Part shown: piece by piece, positions 1 through 8,553 of the stretch
Position numbering within the stretch: the first letter of the stretch is position 1
How the letters are laid out: the number at the start of each line of letters is the position of its first letter
Origin: Gemmatimonadota bacterium
Lineage (GTDB): Bacteria; Gemmatimonadota; Gemmatimonadetes; Longimicrobiales; Gaopeijiaceae
Assembly (NCBI GenBank): GCA_002718595.1
Contig: PBFD01000003.1
Span: 325,804 to 362,463 of the forward strand
DNA length: 36,660 bases
Direction: 5' to 3'
Notes under the pieces: generated by a model
What the model saw: the letters and a program-made list of their open reading frames with translations, nothing else
Databases searched by the model: none
Told to the model about the DNA's origin: nothing
Translations under genes and position numbers: made by a program

Positions 1-1
1 T

Positions 2-1342
2 CTTGAAATCGCAGCTAGCTATATTAGAGACCGAATGTTGGAATCGGAGCTTCAACCCTTGGGGAATGATGGAACATTCTTCCAAAGATTTCCCTACGTT
101 AGCACCACGCTGACAAAGCAATCTCTGGCTTTCAATTATACTACAGAAGCTGGACAAGAAAACCCAGAATGGACGAAAGATTTCTGGGTTGTGCCTGGCC
201 AGGAAGTCGCCTCAGAGGTAGAAGTTGTTTTCGGAGGATATGCTGGGAATCCGGTTGAAGATTTAGGCTGGGAAGGAAGTGGAAAAATTGTACTTTATAC
301 AACAACAGGTAACCCATTACAGAGTGAAGAAACTTTGACTGCCTTACAAGCTGCAGTCCGCACCAGGGCTGCTGGGATCGTTTTACTCCTGGATGAAACC
401 AATACAGCTGACAGTATTTTAGATCTAGCTGCAGCTATTGAAGGACAGGGATTAGTGATACCCATCCCTATTGTCGGCTTATCAAACGGTGAGTCTCAGA
501 AATTACTACGACTAATTGGCATTCCTTTCCCCTCTTCTCCGGAGCATTCTACGCCACAGTCTCCAATCATTTTGCCTCAGGTTAAAATGTCCCTGGAAAC
601 ACCGTATGAAGTATCTGAACATCTTCCACCTAATGTAGTGGGACTCATACCTGGGAATGATCCAATGCTAAAAGATCAATATATCATCTACTCAGCACAC
701 TTCGACCATGTTGGTGTTGGCCTTCCTGATTCCTCTGGTGATTCTATCTATAATGGTGCCGACGACAATGCCTCGGGAGTTTCAGTGCTCCTGGAAACCG
801 CGGCCGCATTTTCCAGATTACCACAAAAACTAGCCAGATCCATAATATTCCTAGCGGTTAGTGGTGAGGAGAAAGGACTCTTAGGGTCCCAGTACTTCTC
901 TGAGAATCCCACGATTCCATTGGAAGACATAATACTGAACATTAACCTAGATATGGTAGGTAGGAATCCCCAGCCAGATACCGTTATAGGAGTGGGGAAA
1001 CAATATACGAATCTTGGGAAACTCACTGACGACATACTCCAAGAACACCCCGAATTGGGACTTACTGTAATCGAAGATCCAGCTCCCGAAGATCGATTGT
1101 TCTTCAGGAGTGATCATTTACATTTCATAAACAAAGACATCCCAGCAATCTTCTTCACCGGAGGAGAACATCCAGATTACCACAAGCCATCAGATGAAGT
1201 CGATAAAATTGACTTCGATAAGACAACCCGATTAGCAAAAATGGTTTTCTATCTGGGCGCTCGTATAGCCACTGGAGCGATTTCCCCAAAATGGGAGGAA
1301 GAAGGCCTTGAAGAAGTGCGTCGTATCATAGGAGGTAATTAA
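2..1342 (+). CDS. M28-family zinc metallopeptidase with PA domain, 5' end cut by the window
   Basis: This is a dinuclear zinc aminopeptidase-type enzyme, probably exported, that trims peptides. The reading frame stays open to the left edge (from position 2), and the residues before the ATG at 35 continue the family's helical N-terminus. The true start therefore lies outside the window and the signal peptide is not visible. Counting from the Met at 35, a protease-associated (PA) domain spans about 60-165. The catalytic domain follows with the expected ligands: H222 in SAHFDHVG, D243 in NGADDNASG, E278/E279 in SGEEKGLLG, D306 in NLDMVGRN and H383 in DYHKPSDEVD. All metal ligands are present, so it should be active. 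Its stop codon directly abuts the TTG start of the PhzF-like gene, so the two are probably co-translated. The family call is firm; the substrate is unknown. Confidence 0.93.
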   Translation, partial: LEIAASYIRDRMLESELQPLGNDGTFFQRFPYVSTTLTKQSLAFNYTTEAGQENPEWTKDFWVVPGQEVASEVEVVFGGYAGNPVEDLGWEGSGKIVLYTTTGNPLQSEETLTALQAAVRTRAAGIVLLLDETNTADSILDLAAAIEGQGLVIPIPIVGLSNGESQKLLRLIGIPFPSSPEHSTPQSPIILPQVKMSLETPYEVSEHLPPNVVGLIPGNDPMLKDQYIIYSAHFDHVGVGLPDSSGDSIYNGADDNASGVSVLLETAAAFSRLPQKLARSIIFLAVSGEEKGLLGSQYFSENPTIPLEDIILNINLDMVGRNPQPDTVIGVGKQYTNLGKLTDDILQEHPELGLTVIEDPAPEDRLFFRSDHLHFINKDIPAIFFTGGEHPDYHKPSDEVDKIDFDKTTRLAKMVFYLGARIATGAISPKWEEEGLEEVRRIIGGN

Positions 1343-2128
1343 TTGATACTACCGATTTTTGTCATAGATGCATTTACAGACAAAGTCTTCGGAGGGAACC
1401 CAGCGGCTGTTATTCCAGTCAGCAGTCCCCTAGAAGTCGAAGTGATGCAATCTATAGCATCAGAAAACAATCTCTCAGAAACAGCATATGTTGATATATC
1501 GTCAATGCCGTTTTCGATTCGATGGTTCACTCCAACTGTCGAGGTAGACCTATGTGGACACGCTACTTTGGCAACGGCGCGGGTCCTATTTGACTTTTAT
1601 CTTTCAGAAGACATGGAAGAAATTTCATTTTCTTCTAGGAGCGGTGGACTAAAAGCATTAAAAAAAGAGAGGCTCATTTACTTGGATTTCCCAGCAGACC
1701 ACCCTGGAGTAATTGTAGAAAAGGAGGAGATTAATGAAGCAATCGGAGTTACTCCTCTAGAACTCTATAGAGGAAAGGATGATTATTTGGCTGTTTATAG
1801 GGATGAGGATACTATCAAAAATATCCTCCCCAGCTTTGAGAAATTATCTAAACTAGATTCCAGAGGTCTGATAGTAAGTGCTCCAGGTGACAAAGTAGAT
1901 TTTGTTTCCAGATGTTTCTTTCCGCAAACAGGAGTAAATGAAGATCCAGTAACAGGCTCTGCACATACACTGATGATTCCATATTGGTCAAGAATTTTAG
2001 GCAAAGGAAAGCTCTTAGCTCAACAGCTATCTACTAGATCTGGCAAACTCAGATGTGAACTTCATGGAAAGAGAGTATTAATCGGAGGAGAAACAGCAAA
2101 ATATATGCAAGGCGAGATATCCATCTGA
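1343..2128 (+). CDS. PhzF-family isomerase/epimerase-like protein
   Basis: This 261-residue protein belongs to the PhzF/diaminopimelate-epimerase fold family. The family includes the phenazine enzyme PhzF and many uncharacterised isomerases. The N-terminal signature IDAFTDKVFGGNPAAV, the conserved acid E46 in LSETAYV, the glycine loop DLCGHATLATA and the second-half mirror motif GVNEDPVTGSAH are all present. The start is TTG at 1343, immediately after the TAA of the M28 gene. A GGAGG sits 7 nt upstream (1331-1335) and decides the start. No phenazine genes are nearby, so phenazine synthesis should not be inferred; an amino-acid or small-metabolite isomerase is likelier. Confidence 0.9.
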   Translation: MILPIFVIDAFTDKVFGGNPAAVIPVSSPLEVEVMQSIASENNLSETAYVDISSMPFSIRWFTPTVEVDLCGHATLATARVLFDFYLSEDMEEISFSSRSGGLKALKKERLIYLDFPADHPGVIVEKEEINEAIGVTPLELYRGKDDYLAVYRDEDTIKNILPSFEKLSKLDSRGLIVSAPGDKVDFVSRCFFPQTGVNEDPVTGSAHTLMIPYWSRILGKGKLLAQQLSTRSGKLRCELHGKRVLIGGETAKYMQGEISI

Positions 2129-2158
2129 TCCATTAATTCACAAAATAAACGATCGACC

Positions 2159-2233
2159 ATGGTTTACAGAAAAGAAATAGACGGACTGAGAGGATTGGCA
2201 CAGGAGATCCATAAAATACTTAACAACTCCTAG
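2159..2233 (+). pseudogene. Possible remnant of an acyltransferase-3 (OafA-like) gene start
   Basis: A 24-codon open frame starts at ATG 2159 and ends at TAG 2231-2233. Its first residues include YRKEIDGLRGLA. This matches the hallmark N-terminus of membrane acyltransferase-3 proteins (YRxEIDGLRAxAV), which usually leads into the first transmembrane helix. Here the similarity stops after about 14 residues and is followed by QEIHKILNNS and a stop, with no hydrophobic helix. The rest of a roughly 350-residue gene is absent, because the lytic transglycosylase gene comes in from the other strand at 2244. I read it as a deletion scar. A chance match, or a tiny expressed peptide, cannot be excluded. 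Confidence 0.45.
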
Positions 2234-2243
2234 AGATATCTGC

Positions 2244-3410
2244 TCAATCTTGTTGAGCTGGTACCTTAAGCCAATATCCTATCCTAAGCCTTGTAGCTTG
2301 CACTCCAGGATTAGCTTCCAATAACACTGAAACCGACACTCCATATCGCAAGGCTATATGACCTAAAGTATCCCCGCTGATCACTTGATGCTCCAATACA
2401 CTAAGTCTCTCGTCTTTTGGAACCAATTGGTAATTTCTTTTAAAAATTTCACCTTTCCCTGAAGGAAGCATAATCCGAGTCTCGCTCCCGGGAGAAGTAA
2501 AACCTCGGATGAGTTGCGGATTCATCTCTTCGATTACTTGTTGTGTCGTTTCTGCCGCCTGAGCTATTACATCCACCGACGTTGCATCCGTCAATACAAC
2601 CTCGTCAAACAAAACTTCTGAAACTTCAACTGGATCAAATCCATAACTACTGGGAGACCTTGCAATTGTTGCTGCCGCTATAAACTTGGGAACAAACTCT
2701 TGTGTCTCTTTCGGAAGAAAAGGATATATAGCTAAATATAAACTATCTCCCAAAGGACTCAGTGGCGCATGCTCTCTTATCAATCTAGTCACTCTGGAAG
2801 GCCCAGCATTGTAAGCTGCCAGACTGAGATACCAGGAACTAAAACGTTCGTAATGATCCTTAAGAACTCTGAGAGCCTCTTCAGTTGAACGAACCGGATC
2901 TCTCCTTTCATCCAGAATTGCTGAAACCTTAAGGCCTGCCTCTCTAGCGGTAGCCCGCATGAATTGCCACAATCCCGTAGCTTCTGCAGAACTCGTTGCT
3001 TCTGGTCGGAAACCACTCTCTATAATAGGCAAATATCTTAATGAAGAAGGAAGTTCAAGAGACTCAATCCTCAAATCTATTATTCTTGAATAGCGGCCCA
3101 TTCTTTTCAGGAAAATAGCAAAATCACCAGAGCCCCTGTTGGTCCAATATTCAATCCACCAATCTGTTACTTCAGTGAGGACTCTATCCCTGGAAAACTC
3201 ACCGTCTACAATTGGATCAGAAAAATATTTAGGCGGTTCAGGAAGCACAAAAGGATTGTCTAGATCCTCGTACCATATCTCTTCAGTATTAATCTCAATG
3301 TCTGGAAAGAATGCTGGTGGCAGACCATTGTTATACTTACGGTTACATCCTGACAGAACTAGTATCTGGAGACAAAACAAAGGTAAAACCAGTGTGGAAT
3401 TGCCCGTCAT
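2244..3410 (-). CDS. MltD-like lytic transglycosylase lipoprotein with LysM domain
   Basis: This protein cleaves the MurNAc-GlcNAc bond of peptidoglycan, leaving 1,6-anhydro ends. The 388 residues begin with a lipoprotein signal peptide whose lipobox LSGC gives a lipidated C22. An SLT domain follows, with the catalytic glutamate E131 in IIESGFRPEA, the GLWQFM motif and the AAYNAGPSRV motif. The C-terminus holds one LysM repeat (about 340-385, GDTLGHIALRYGVSVSVLLEANP). Domain order matches MltD, but with a single LysM. It lies 42 nt downstream of guaB on the same strand, so it may be read through from the guaB promoter. The start is ATG at 3408-3410. Confidence 0.92.
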   Translation of the reverse strand: MTGNSTLVLPLFCLQILVLSGCNRKYNNGLPPAFFPDIEINTEEIWYEDLDNPFVLPEPPKYFSDPIVDGEFSRDRVLTEVTDWWIEYWTNRGSGDFAIFLKRMGRYSRIIDLRIESLELPSSLRYLPIIESGFRPEATSSAEATGLWQFMRATAREAGLKVSAILDERRDPVRSTEEALRVLKDHYERFSSWYLSLAAYNAGPSRVTRLIREHAPLSPLGDSLYLAIYPFLPKETQEFVPKFIAAATIARSPSSYGFDPVEVSEVLFDEVVLTDATSVDVIAQAAETTQQVIEEMNPQLIRGFTSPGSETRIMLPSGKGEIFKRNYQLVPKDERLSVLEHQVISGDTLGHIALRYGVSVSVLLEANPGVQATRLRIGYWLKVPAQQD

Positions 3411-3452
3411 CTACAGCTCACATATGGCCCATAAACCCACATGCTATAGCCC

Positions 3453-4910
3453 TCAGAGGTGATAGTTGGGGGCATCTCGTGTTACGGTAACATCATGGGG
3501 ATGTGATTCTCTCAAGCCACCCGAAGTGACCCGAACGAAGGTAGCTTTTTCCTGCAGTTCTTTGATGGAAGCAGCTCCACAGTAACCCATTCCACTCTTT
3601 AATCCTCCCACCAACTGAAAAACTGTATCTGACATTGGTCCCTTATATGGTACTCTAGCCTCTATTCCTTCAGGTACGTACTTCTTTTTTTCTAGTCCTG
3701 AATCTTGAAAATATCTATCTGCCGACCCCGCTTCCATCGCTGAGAGTGAGCCCATTCCCCTAACTGTCTTGAAACGCCTACCTTCCTTCAAGAAACTCTC
3801 ACCAGGAGATTCGTCAGTCCCCGCAAACATTGAACCTATCATTACAGAATCTGCACCTGCTGCTAAGGCTTTGACCAGATCTCCGGAATACCTAATTCCT
3901 CCATCTGCAATCACAGGCACCTGTCCGTTGACCCCTTCAACGGCATCGATGATGGCCGTAAACTGGGGAAGTCCTACCCCAGTCACAATACGAGTGGTGC
4001 AGATAGATCCAGGTCCAACCCCTACTTTGATTGCATCAACACCCCTGTCCAATAGTGCTTTGGCTCCCTCTTTCGTTCCAATATTCCCTGCAATCAGATC
4101 CACTTTGGGAAAACTAGATTTTGTTCGTTCGACCGCCCTAAGCACCCCCTCTGCATGACCGTGAGCTGTGTCAATCACTAAGACATCTACTCCAGCTTCC
4201 ACTAGAGATGCAGCTCTATCAAGGTCGGGTTCAGAAGCACTGATCGCACCGCCTACCCGTAAACGTCCATGACCATCTTTGCAAGCATCAGGATATAAAC
4301 GTCTCTTGTTGATATCCTTAACTGTGATAAGACCCTGAAGAATACCATTACCATCAACAACTGGAAGTTTTTCTATCCGGTACTGATGCAGGATCCTTTC
4401 CGCATCCTCCAAGGTGGTACCAACCGGTGCAGTCACCAATTTATCTGAAGTCATTACCTGCTGAATTTCTCGATCTAAATCGGTTTCAAACTGTAGGTCT
4501 CTATTAGTAATGATTCCCAACAACAAGCCATCTTCCCTAACAATAGGTATACCAGAAACGGAGAAGCGTTTCATCAATTGATGGGCATCCCTAAGAGTTT
4601 TTTGAGGAGCCAGGGTAATAGGATCTCTAATCATTCCACTTTCGGAACGTTTAACTCTGTCAACTTCCTGAGCCTGCTTCTCGACAGAAAGGTTCTTGTG
4701 AATCACTCCCAATCCACCTTGCCGAGCCGCAGCAATAGCCATAGCTGATTCTGTTACGGTGTCCATCCCAGCTGTCAGTAACGGAACATTTAGAGAAATT
4801 CCTGAAGTAAGACAGGAAACCACTGAAGCATCCTCTGGATGAACAGTCGAGTGCTGAGGTACTAAGAGCACATCATCGAATGTCAGAGATTCTTTCAGTA
4901 TTAGAGCCAT
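3453..4910 (-). CDS. guaB: IMP dehydrogenase
   Basis: This enzyme oxidises IMP to XMP with NAD+, the committed step of GTP synthesis in the cytoplasm. The protein opens with [15 protein letters not shown], as the family does. Two CBS domains lie at about 95-205. The active-site loop is GPGSICTTR with catalytic C304. [22 protein letters not shown] and the flap/C-terminal segment [19 protein letters not shown] are all intact. I chose the ATG at 4910 (485 residues). The longer GTG start at 4961 would add 17 residues that do not look like the family. The gene has a strong promoter about 95 nt upstream (5011-5040), with an operator-like palindrome beyond it. Confidence 0.97.
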   Translation of the reverse strand: MALILKESLTFDDVLLVPQHSTVHPEDASVVSCLTSGISLNVPLLTAGMDTVTESAMAIAAARQGGLGVIHKNLSVEKQAQEVDRVKRSESGMIRDPITLAPQKTLRDAHQLMKRFSVSGIPIVREDGLLLGIITNRDLQFETDLDREIQQVMTSDKLVTAPVGTTLEDAERILHQYRIEKLPVVDGNGILQGLITVKDINKRRLYPDACKDGHGRLRVGGAISASEPDLDRAASLVEAGVDVLVIDTAHGHAEGVLRAVERTKSSFPKVDLIAGNIGTKEGAKALLDRGVDAIKVGVGPGSICTTRIVTGVGLPQFTAIIDAVEGVNGQVPVIADGGIRYSGDLVKALAAGADSVMIGSMFAGTDESPGESFLKEGRRFKTVRGMGSLSAMEAGSADRYFQDSGLEKKKYVPEGIEARVPYKGPMSDTVFQLVGGLKSGMGYCGAASIKELQEKATFVRVTSGGLRESHPHDVTVTRDAPNYHL

Positions 4911-5010
4911 ACCACGCCCAGTCCATTGATAAGACGAACGCCCGCTCGAGCACTCCACCACGGCAGTGCCAAACGAACAGGCGTTTCGATAGTTTCTAGT
5001 TTCATGTAAA

Positions 5011-5040
5011 ATTTTATCCGAGAATGACTTTAGGTGTCAA
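5011..5040 (-). promoter_or_regulatory. Predicted sigma70-type promoter of guaB
   Basis: On the minus strand a perfect -35 TTGACA (plus coordinates 5035-5040) is followed after 18 nt by TAAAAT (5011-5016), five of six bases of the -10 consensus. A 16-nt spacer to GATAAA is a poorer alternative. Transcription would start near 5004, giving a leader of about 95 nt before the guaB ATG at 4910. This is the best consensus promoter I found in the window. Confidence 0.65.
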
Positions 5041-5060
5041 CCCTTTTTGAAAATAACGAA

Positions 5061-5084
5061 AAACTGATAGTGCACTGTCAGTTT
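5061..5084. promoter_or_regulatory. 24-bp near-perfect palindrome, candidate operator between guaB and the acyltransferase gene
   Basis: The half-sites are AAACTGATAGTG and CACTGTCAGTTT, which pair at 11 of 12 positions with no spacer. The centre is TGCA. It sits about 20 bp upstream of the guaB -35 box and about 85 bp upstream of the divergent acyltransferase start, where a dimeric activator or repressor could act on either gene. It does not match the PurR, Fur or LexA boxes I know. An RNA hairpin is less likely, because the site lies outside the predicted guaB transcript. Confidence 0.5.
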
Positions 5085-5169
5085 CCTTTTACTCAAAAAA
5101 AAACTATTGTTTTCTCTATAAACAAATAGGATATCGGAATCCAGAAGCCATGTATGAGGGTCACATAAA

Positions 5170-5967
5170 ATGAGATTTCTTCCAAACCGGCTAATCAATC
5201 TGCCTTCATCAACTGAACAGGTGTACAGTGAGTGGTTACACTCTATTGACTCCGAGTTAGAAAACCAAGATTGCGACCGTTACGAACTCTGTAGAAGGAT
5301 TTTAACTGATATACACTACCCAACACTTACTAATAAGAAACCACAAGATCTCAGTCTTTCTGACAAAGTATTGATTGCAAATCTCGACCCACGAAATGTA
5401 ACTCTGGAACCTGAATATTATGCTGATGTGGATTTGCAGAGATATTACAGGGTAAAACCACTTATTTGGTTATGGGAGATGTTCGACCAAAGTCCTCTCT
5501 CCGAAAATGTAGACCTGGGGGTCAAGTTTAGACGTATGCTAGCGAAGAGGATTTTTCACAAATGCGGTAAAAATTTCAAAGCTTTTCATTATGTCAAATT
5601 GTCATACGGGTACAATCTGGAAGTGGGGGACGATGTAATAATACACCGACATGTTCTCCTCGATGACCGAGGTGGAATCAAAATCGGTGATGGTGCGTCA
5701 GTCTCTGATTTTGCAAATATCTACAGTCATTCACACGATATAGTGGAGGGACAAAAAATTGAGACTCCTGTAACCATAATTGGTGATGGAGTACGGATCA
5801 CCTATCATGCCACCGTAATGTCTGGTGTGCATATGGCGGAAGGGACGATGCTCGGATCTTTTGGAGTAGCTACCCGTAATACTGAACCTCATTCAGTGTA
5901 TGCGGGTATTCCAGCAAGGAAAATAAAAGACAAGCCCATTACTGCAAAAACAAATTCTTCTGACTGA
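5170..5967 (+). CDS. Hexapeptide-repeat (left-handed beta-helix) acyltransferase
   Basis: This 265-residue protein has a helical N-terminal region of about 130 residues followed by a left-handed beta-helix, where [LIV]-G-x-x hexapeptides recur: VGDDVIIHRHV, IKIGDGASVSDFANIYSH, VTIIGDGVRITYHATVMSGV. YSHSHD supplies the probable catalytic histidine, and SVYAGIPARKIKDKP is the usual maltose/galactoside-acetyltransferase-like C-terminus. It probably transfers an acyl (often acetyl) group from acyl-CoA to a sugar or related acceptor; the substrate cannot be told. GAGGG lies about 9 nt before the ATG. It is divergent from guaB and shares the palindrome-bearing gap. Confidence 0.85.
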   Translation: MRFLPNRLINLPSSTEQVYSEWLHSIDSELENQDCDRYELCRRILTDIHYPTLTNKKPQDLSLSDKVLIANLDPRNVTLEPEYYADVDLQRYYRVKPLIWLWEMFDQSPLSENVDLGVKFRRMLAKRIFHKCGKNFKAFHYVKLSYGYNLEVGDDVIIHRHVLLDDRGGIKIGDGASVSDFANIYSHSHDIVEGQKIETPVTIIGDGVRITYHATVMSGVHMAEGTMLGSFGVATRNTEPHSVYAGIPARKIKDKPITAKTNSSD

Positions 5968-5972
5968 TAAAA

Positions 5973-7931
5973 TTATTGTTGTTCAGACAAATATTGCTTT
6001 TTGAGACCTTGTACTACCGAGGGGTCCGCTAGAGTGGTTGTATCCCCCAAAGCTTTACCTTCAGCTACATCCTTAAGCAGCCTTCGCATAATTTTCCCTG
6101 ATCTCGTTTTAGGAAGATCAGCAGTTATGACTATTGAATCTGGGCGGGCAATAGCACCTATCTTCTCAGCCACATGGTTCCTTATATCCATCACCAATTC
6201 ATCAGAAGCGTCCCATTTTTCTTTTAGTATTACAAACGCTGCTATGGCCTCCCCTTTCACCTCATGAAATTTTCCAACAACCGCTGCCTCAGCTACTGAT
6301 GGATGATCTACAAGAGCACTCTCGACCTCCATGGTACCGATACGATGTCCCGCTGTATTGAGAACGTCATCAACCCGTCCTAATATGCTCAAAAAACCGT
6401 CCTCATCGATTTTAGCCCCGTCACCAGGAAAGTAAATTCCGTTCCATTTTGACCAATAAGTATCTTCATATCTTTCATCATCCCCATATATGGTTCTGAG
6501 CATCGAAGGCCATGGCTCCGTTATCGCCAAAAACCCTGCCTTCACTGACTCTCCATCTTCATCAAGCAAGGTAGTGCAAATTCCTGGAAAAGCTTCACCT
6601 GCACTTCCCGGACGTGTCTGGGAAACCGCTGGTAATGTGGAGATCATGATGGCGCCAGTTTCAGTCTGCCACCATGTATCTACGATCGGACATCGCTCCT
6701 CTCCTATGACTTCGTGGTACCACACCCATGCTTCTGGATTGATCGGTTCTCCAACCGTACCTAATAAGCGCAGGGACGATAGATCGTATTTTTGTACCCA
6801 TTCTTTTCCCCATTTCATGAACGCTCTGATTGCTGTAGGAGCAGTATAAAAGATGCTTACATTGTATTTCTGACAAATTTCCCAAAACCTTCCTTTATCA
6901 GGCCAATCTGGGGCACCTTCATACATCAAAACAGTAGCCCCATTTGCAAGAGGTCCATAAACGATGTAGCTGTGGCCTGTAATCCAACCCACATCTGCAG
7001 TACACCAATACACATCATCTTCCTGTAGGTCAAAAACACATTTTGTGGTGGCGACCACTTGCGTTAAATATCCACCTGTAGTGTGAACTATCCCCTTCGG
7101 TTTCCCAGTAGTTCCTGACGTATAAAGCACAAATAAGAGATCCTCTGAATCCATTACTTCGGGGCTACAGTTAGATTCAGCCCCTCTGATTAGTTCGTGA
7201 TACCAATGGTCCCTACCGTTCTGCATTTCAGCCGAAAACTCCTTCGTGGGCTGTCCTGCTCTTGCTACAACAACAACCTTCTCTATTGTCACACATGACT
7301 CTAATGCCTTATCAGCGTTAATCTTCAATGGGACAACTCCACCTCTCCTATAACCACCGTCTGCTGTAATTAAACATGTGGCTCTCAGGTCATTAATTCT
7401 GTCAGCTAGTGACTGTGGACTGAACCCACCAAACACCACGGAATGCACCGCTCCAATTCTAGCACAGGCCAGCATAGCTATCGCAGCCTCAGGTATCATT
7501 GGAAGATAGATTGCTACCCTGTCTCCTTTTTTCACCCCTAATGACTTCAGAGAATTTGCAAGCCTGGATACTTCCTCTAGCAAATCCTGGTAGCTATAGT
7601 GTCGGGACTCTCCGTTTTCCCCTTCCCAAATCAAAGCTGTTTTGTCGCACCTGCCCTCGTCCAGATGTCTATCCAAGCAATTTTCCGAAACATTTATCCT
7701 TCCCCCCAAAAACCATTTCGCATAGGGAGGAGTCCATTCAAGAACGGTGTGCCATTTTTCATTCCATTTTAATGTTTCAGCCCAAGATTCCCAAAAATTC
7801 AAGCGATCGTCTTTAGCTTTGTCATAAATCCCTCTATCTCGCACTACTGCCTTCTTCCTGAACTCAGCGGAAGCTCCAAACTGTCGTTTTTCGTCTAACA
7901 GAGCGTCCAGATTGTTTGGCTTTGCATTCAT
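5973..7931 (-). CDS. acs: Acetyl-CoA synthetase (AMP-forming)
   Basis: This enzyme activates acetate to acetyl-CoA through acetyl-AMP. All family signatures are present: the P-loop-like [10 protein letters not shown] at 271-280, [10 protein letters not shown], the hinge and C-domain, and [10 protein letters not shown], whose lysine (K613) is the residue acetylated in other Acs enzymes. I chose ATG 7931 rather than the upstream start at 7991. GGAG lies about 8 nt before 7931, and the resulting 652 residues equal the length of the E. coli enzyme. Its 3' end is 5 bp from the convergent acyltransferase stop. A good promoter lies at 8047-8074, inside the gap shared with the divergent Fur-family gene. 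Confidence 0.97.
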   Translation of the reverse strand: MNAKPNNLDALLDEKRQFGASAEFRKKAVVRDRGIYDKAKDDRLNFWESWAETLKWNEKWHTVLEWTPPYAKWFLGGRINVSENCLDRHLDEGRCDKTALIWEGENGESRHYSYQDLLEEVSRLANSLKSLGVKKGDRVAIYLPMIPEAAIAMLACARIGAVHSVVFGGFSPQSLADRINDLRATCLITADGGYRRGGVVPLKINADKALESCVTIEKVVVVARAGQPTKEFSAEMQNGRDHWYHELIRGAESNCSPEVMDSEDLLFVLYTSGTTGKPKGIVHTTGGYLTQVVATTKCVFDLQEDDVYWCTADVGWITGHSYIVYGPLANGATVLMYEGAPDWPDKGRFWEICQKYNVSIFYTAPTAIRAFMKWGKEWVQKYDLSSLRLLGTVGEPINPEAWVWYHEVIGEERCPIVDTWWQTETGAIMISTLPAVSQTRPGSAGEAFPGICTTLLDEDGESVKAGFLAITEPWPSMLRTIYGDDERYEDTYWSKWNGIYFPGDGAKIDEDGFLSILGRVDDVLNTAGHRIGTMEVESALVDHPSVAEAAVVGKFHEVKGEAIAAFVILKEKWDASDELVMDIRNHVAEKIGAIARPDSIVITADLPKTRSGKIMRRLLKDVAEGKALGDTTTLADPSVVQGLKKQYLSEQQ

Positions 7932-8000
7932 TCCATTGTTCTCCAAAAATTCGCGTATTCTCAGGAAAAATATTCTAGGCATTAGAACCATCTCTGAGCA

Positions 8001-8011
8001 AGGCCAATTTG
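8001..8011. repeat. 11-bp direct repeat AGGCCAATTTG, copy 1
   Basis: An exact copy lies at 8055-8065, 54 bp away (about five helical turns). This copy would lie in the acs leader; the other lies within the acs promoter spacer. The core CCAATTTGG of copy 2 is itself nearly palindromic. It may be a regulator site pair for acs, but this rests on the sequence alone. Confidence 0.35.
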
Positions 8012-8046
8012 CTTCTCTAGTGACAATCTACTTTTGACCTTAGTTT

Positions 8047-8074
8047 ATTATACCAGGCCAATTTGGAGATTCAA
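8047..8074 (-). promoter_or_regulatory. Predicted sigma70-type promoter of acs
   Basis: On the minus strand, TTGAAT (plus 8069-8074) and a perfect TATAAT (plus 8047-8052) are separated by 16 nt. The second copy of the AGGCCAATTTG repeat (8055-8065) lies inside the spacer, so a protein bound there would interfere with RNA polymerase. The predicted leader to the acs ATG is about 110 nt. Confidence 0.55.
8055..8065. repeat. 11-bp direct repeat AGGCCAATTTG, copy 2
   Basis: An exact match to 8001-8011, placed between the -35 and -10 boxes of the predicted acs promoter and about 27 bp before the Fur-family start codon. Confidence 0.35.
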
Positions 8075-8091
8075 ACGAGGCTCTAGACGAT

Positions 8092-8532
8092 ATGGACAGT
8101 TCTACCAAAAACAACTTTCGAAGAGTTCTGGCAAAACATGGTCAGCGTTATACAAGGCAAAGAGATGTTGTATTCAGTATAGTTTCCAAAACTGCAGCTC
8201 ATCCAACAGCGGAAAAAATCTACCTAGAAGCACGATCACTACTACCGTCTATTTCATTAGCCACGGTATATAAGAACCTTGACACTCTAGTATCATGTGG
8301 CCTAGCAAAGAGAGTCAGTCATGTTGATGGATCTAGTAGATACTGTTGCCGTAGTGACCCTCATCACCACGCAACCTGCCTTGGTTGTGGAAGTGTGAGT
8401 GACATCCCAGGAACATTAGGTGCAGAAGAACTCTCTAAAGTGCATACCCAAGCTAGAGATTTCACAATAACCGGATATGAGCTTGAGTTGAACGGATACT
8501 GTCCAAAATGTAACCCAAGCTCCTTTAGTTAG
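8092..8532 (+). CDS. Fur-family metal- or peroxide-responsive transcription regulator
   Basis: The 146-residue protein has the Fur layout. An N-terminal winged helix includes TRQRDVVFSIV, HPTAEKIY and the recognition-helix stretch LATVYKNLDTLVSCGLAKRV. A metal-binding C-terminal dimerisation domain contains the HHHATCLGCG cluster. Two CxxC pairs (CLGC and CPKC) make a structural zinc site, which is usual for PerR and zinc- or iron-sensing members. The sequence alone does not decide between Fur, PerR and Zur; the short C-terminus and paired CxxC lean towards PerR-like. It is divergent from acs, and dacB follows after 21 nt on the same strand. An autoregulatory site may lie in the 8001-8074 region. 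Confidence 0.9.
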   Translation: MDSSTKNNFRRVLAKHGQRYTRQRDVVFSIVSKTAAHPTAEKIYLEARSLLPSISLATVYKNLDTLVSCGLAKRVSHVDGSSRYCCRSDPHHHATCLGCGSVSDIPGTLGAEELSKVHTQARDFTITGYELELNGYCPKCNPSSFS

Positions 8533-8553
8533 AAGCTCTAATTAGTTGCACTC

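Noticed and set aside
1343-2128. Phenazine biosynthesis gene cluster
   Set aside because: Only the PhzF-like protein is present, with none of the other phz genes nearby; most PhzF relatives are not phenazine enzymes.
2242-2258. Hairpin GCTCAA/TTGAGC at the lytic transglycosylase stop
   Set aside because: It overlaps the stop codon and has no T-run on the minus strand, so it is not a credible intrinsic terminator.
3769-4158. 129-codon open frame antisense to guaB
   Set aside because: It is a shadow of a highly conserved enzyme gene with low-complexity Pro/Ser/Thr content.
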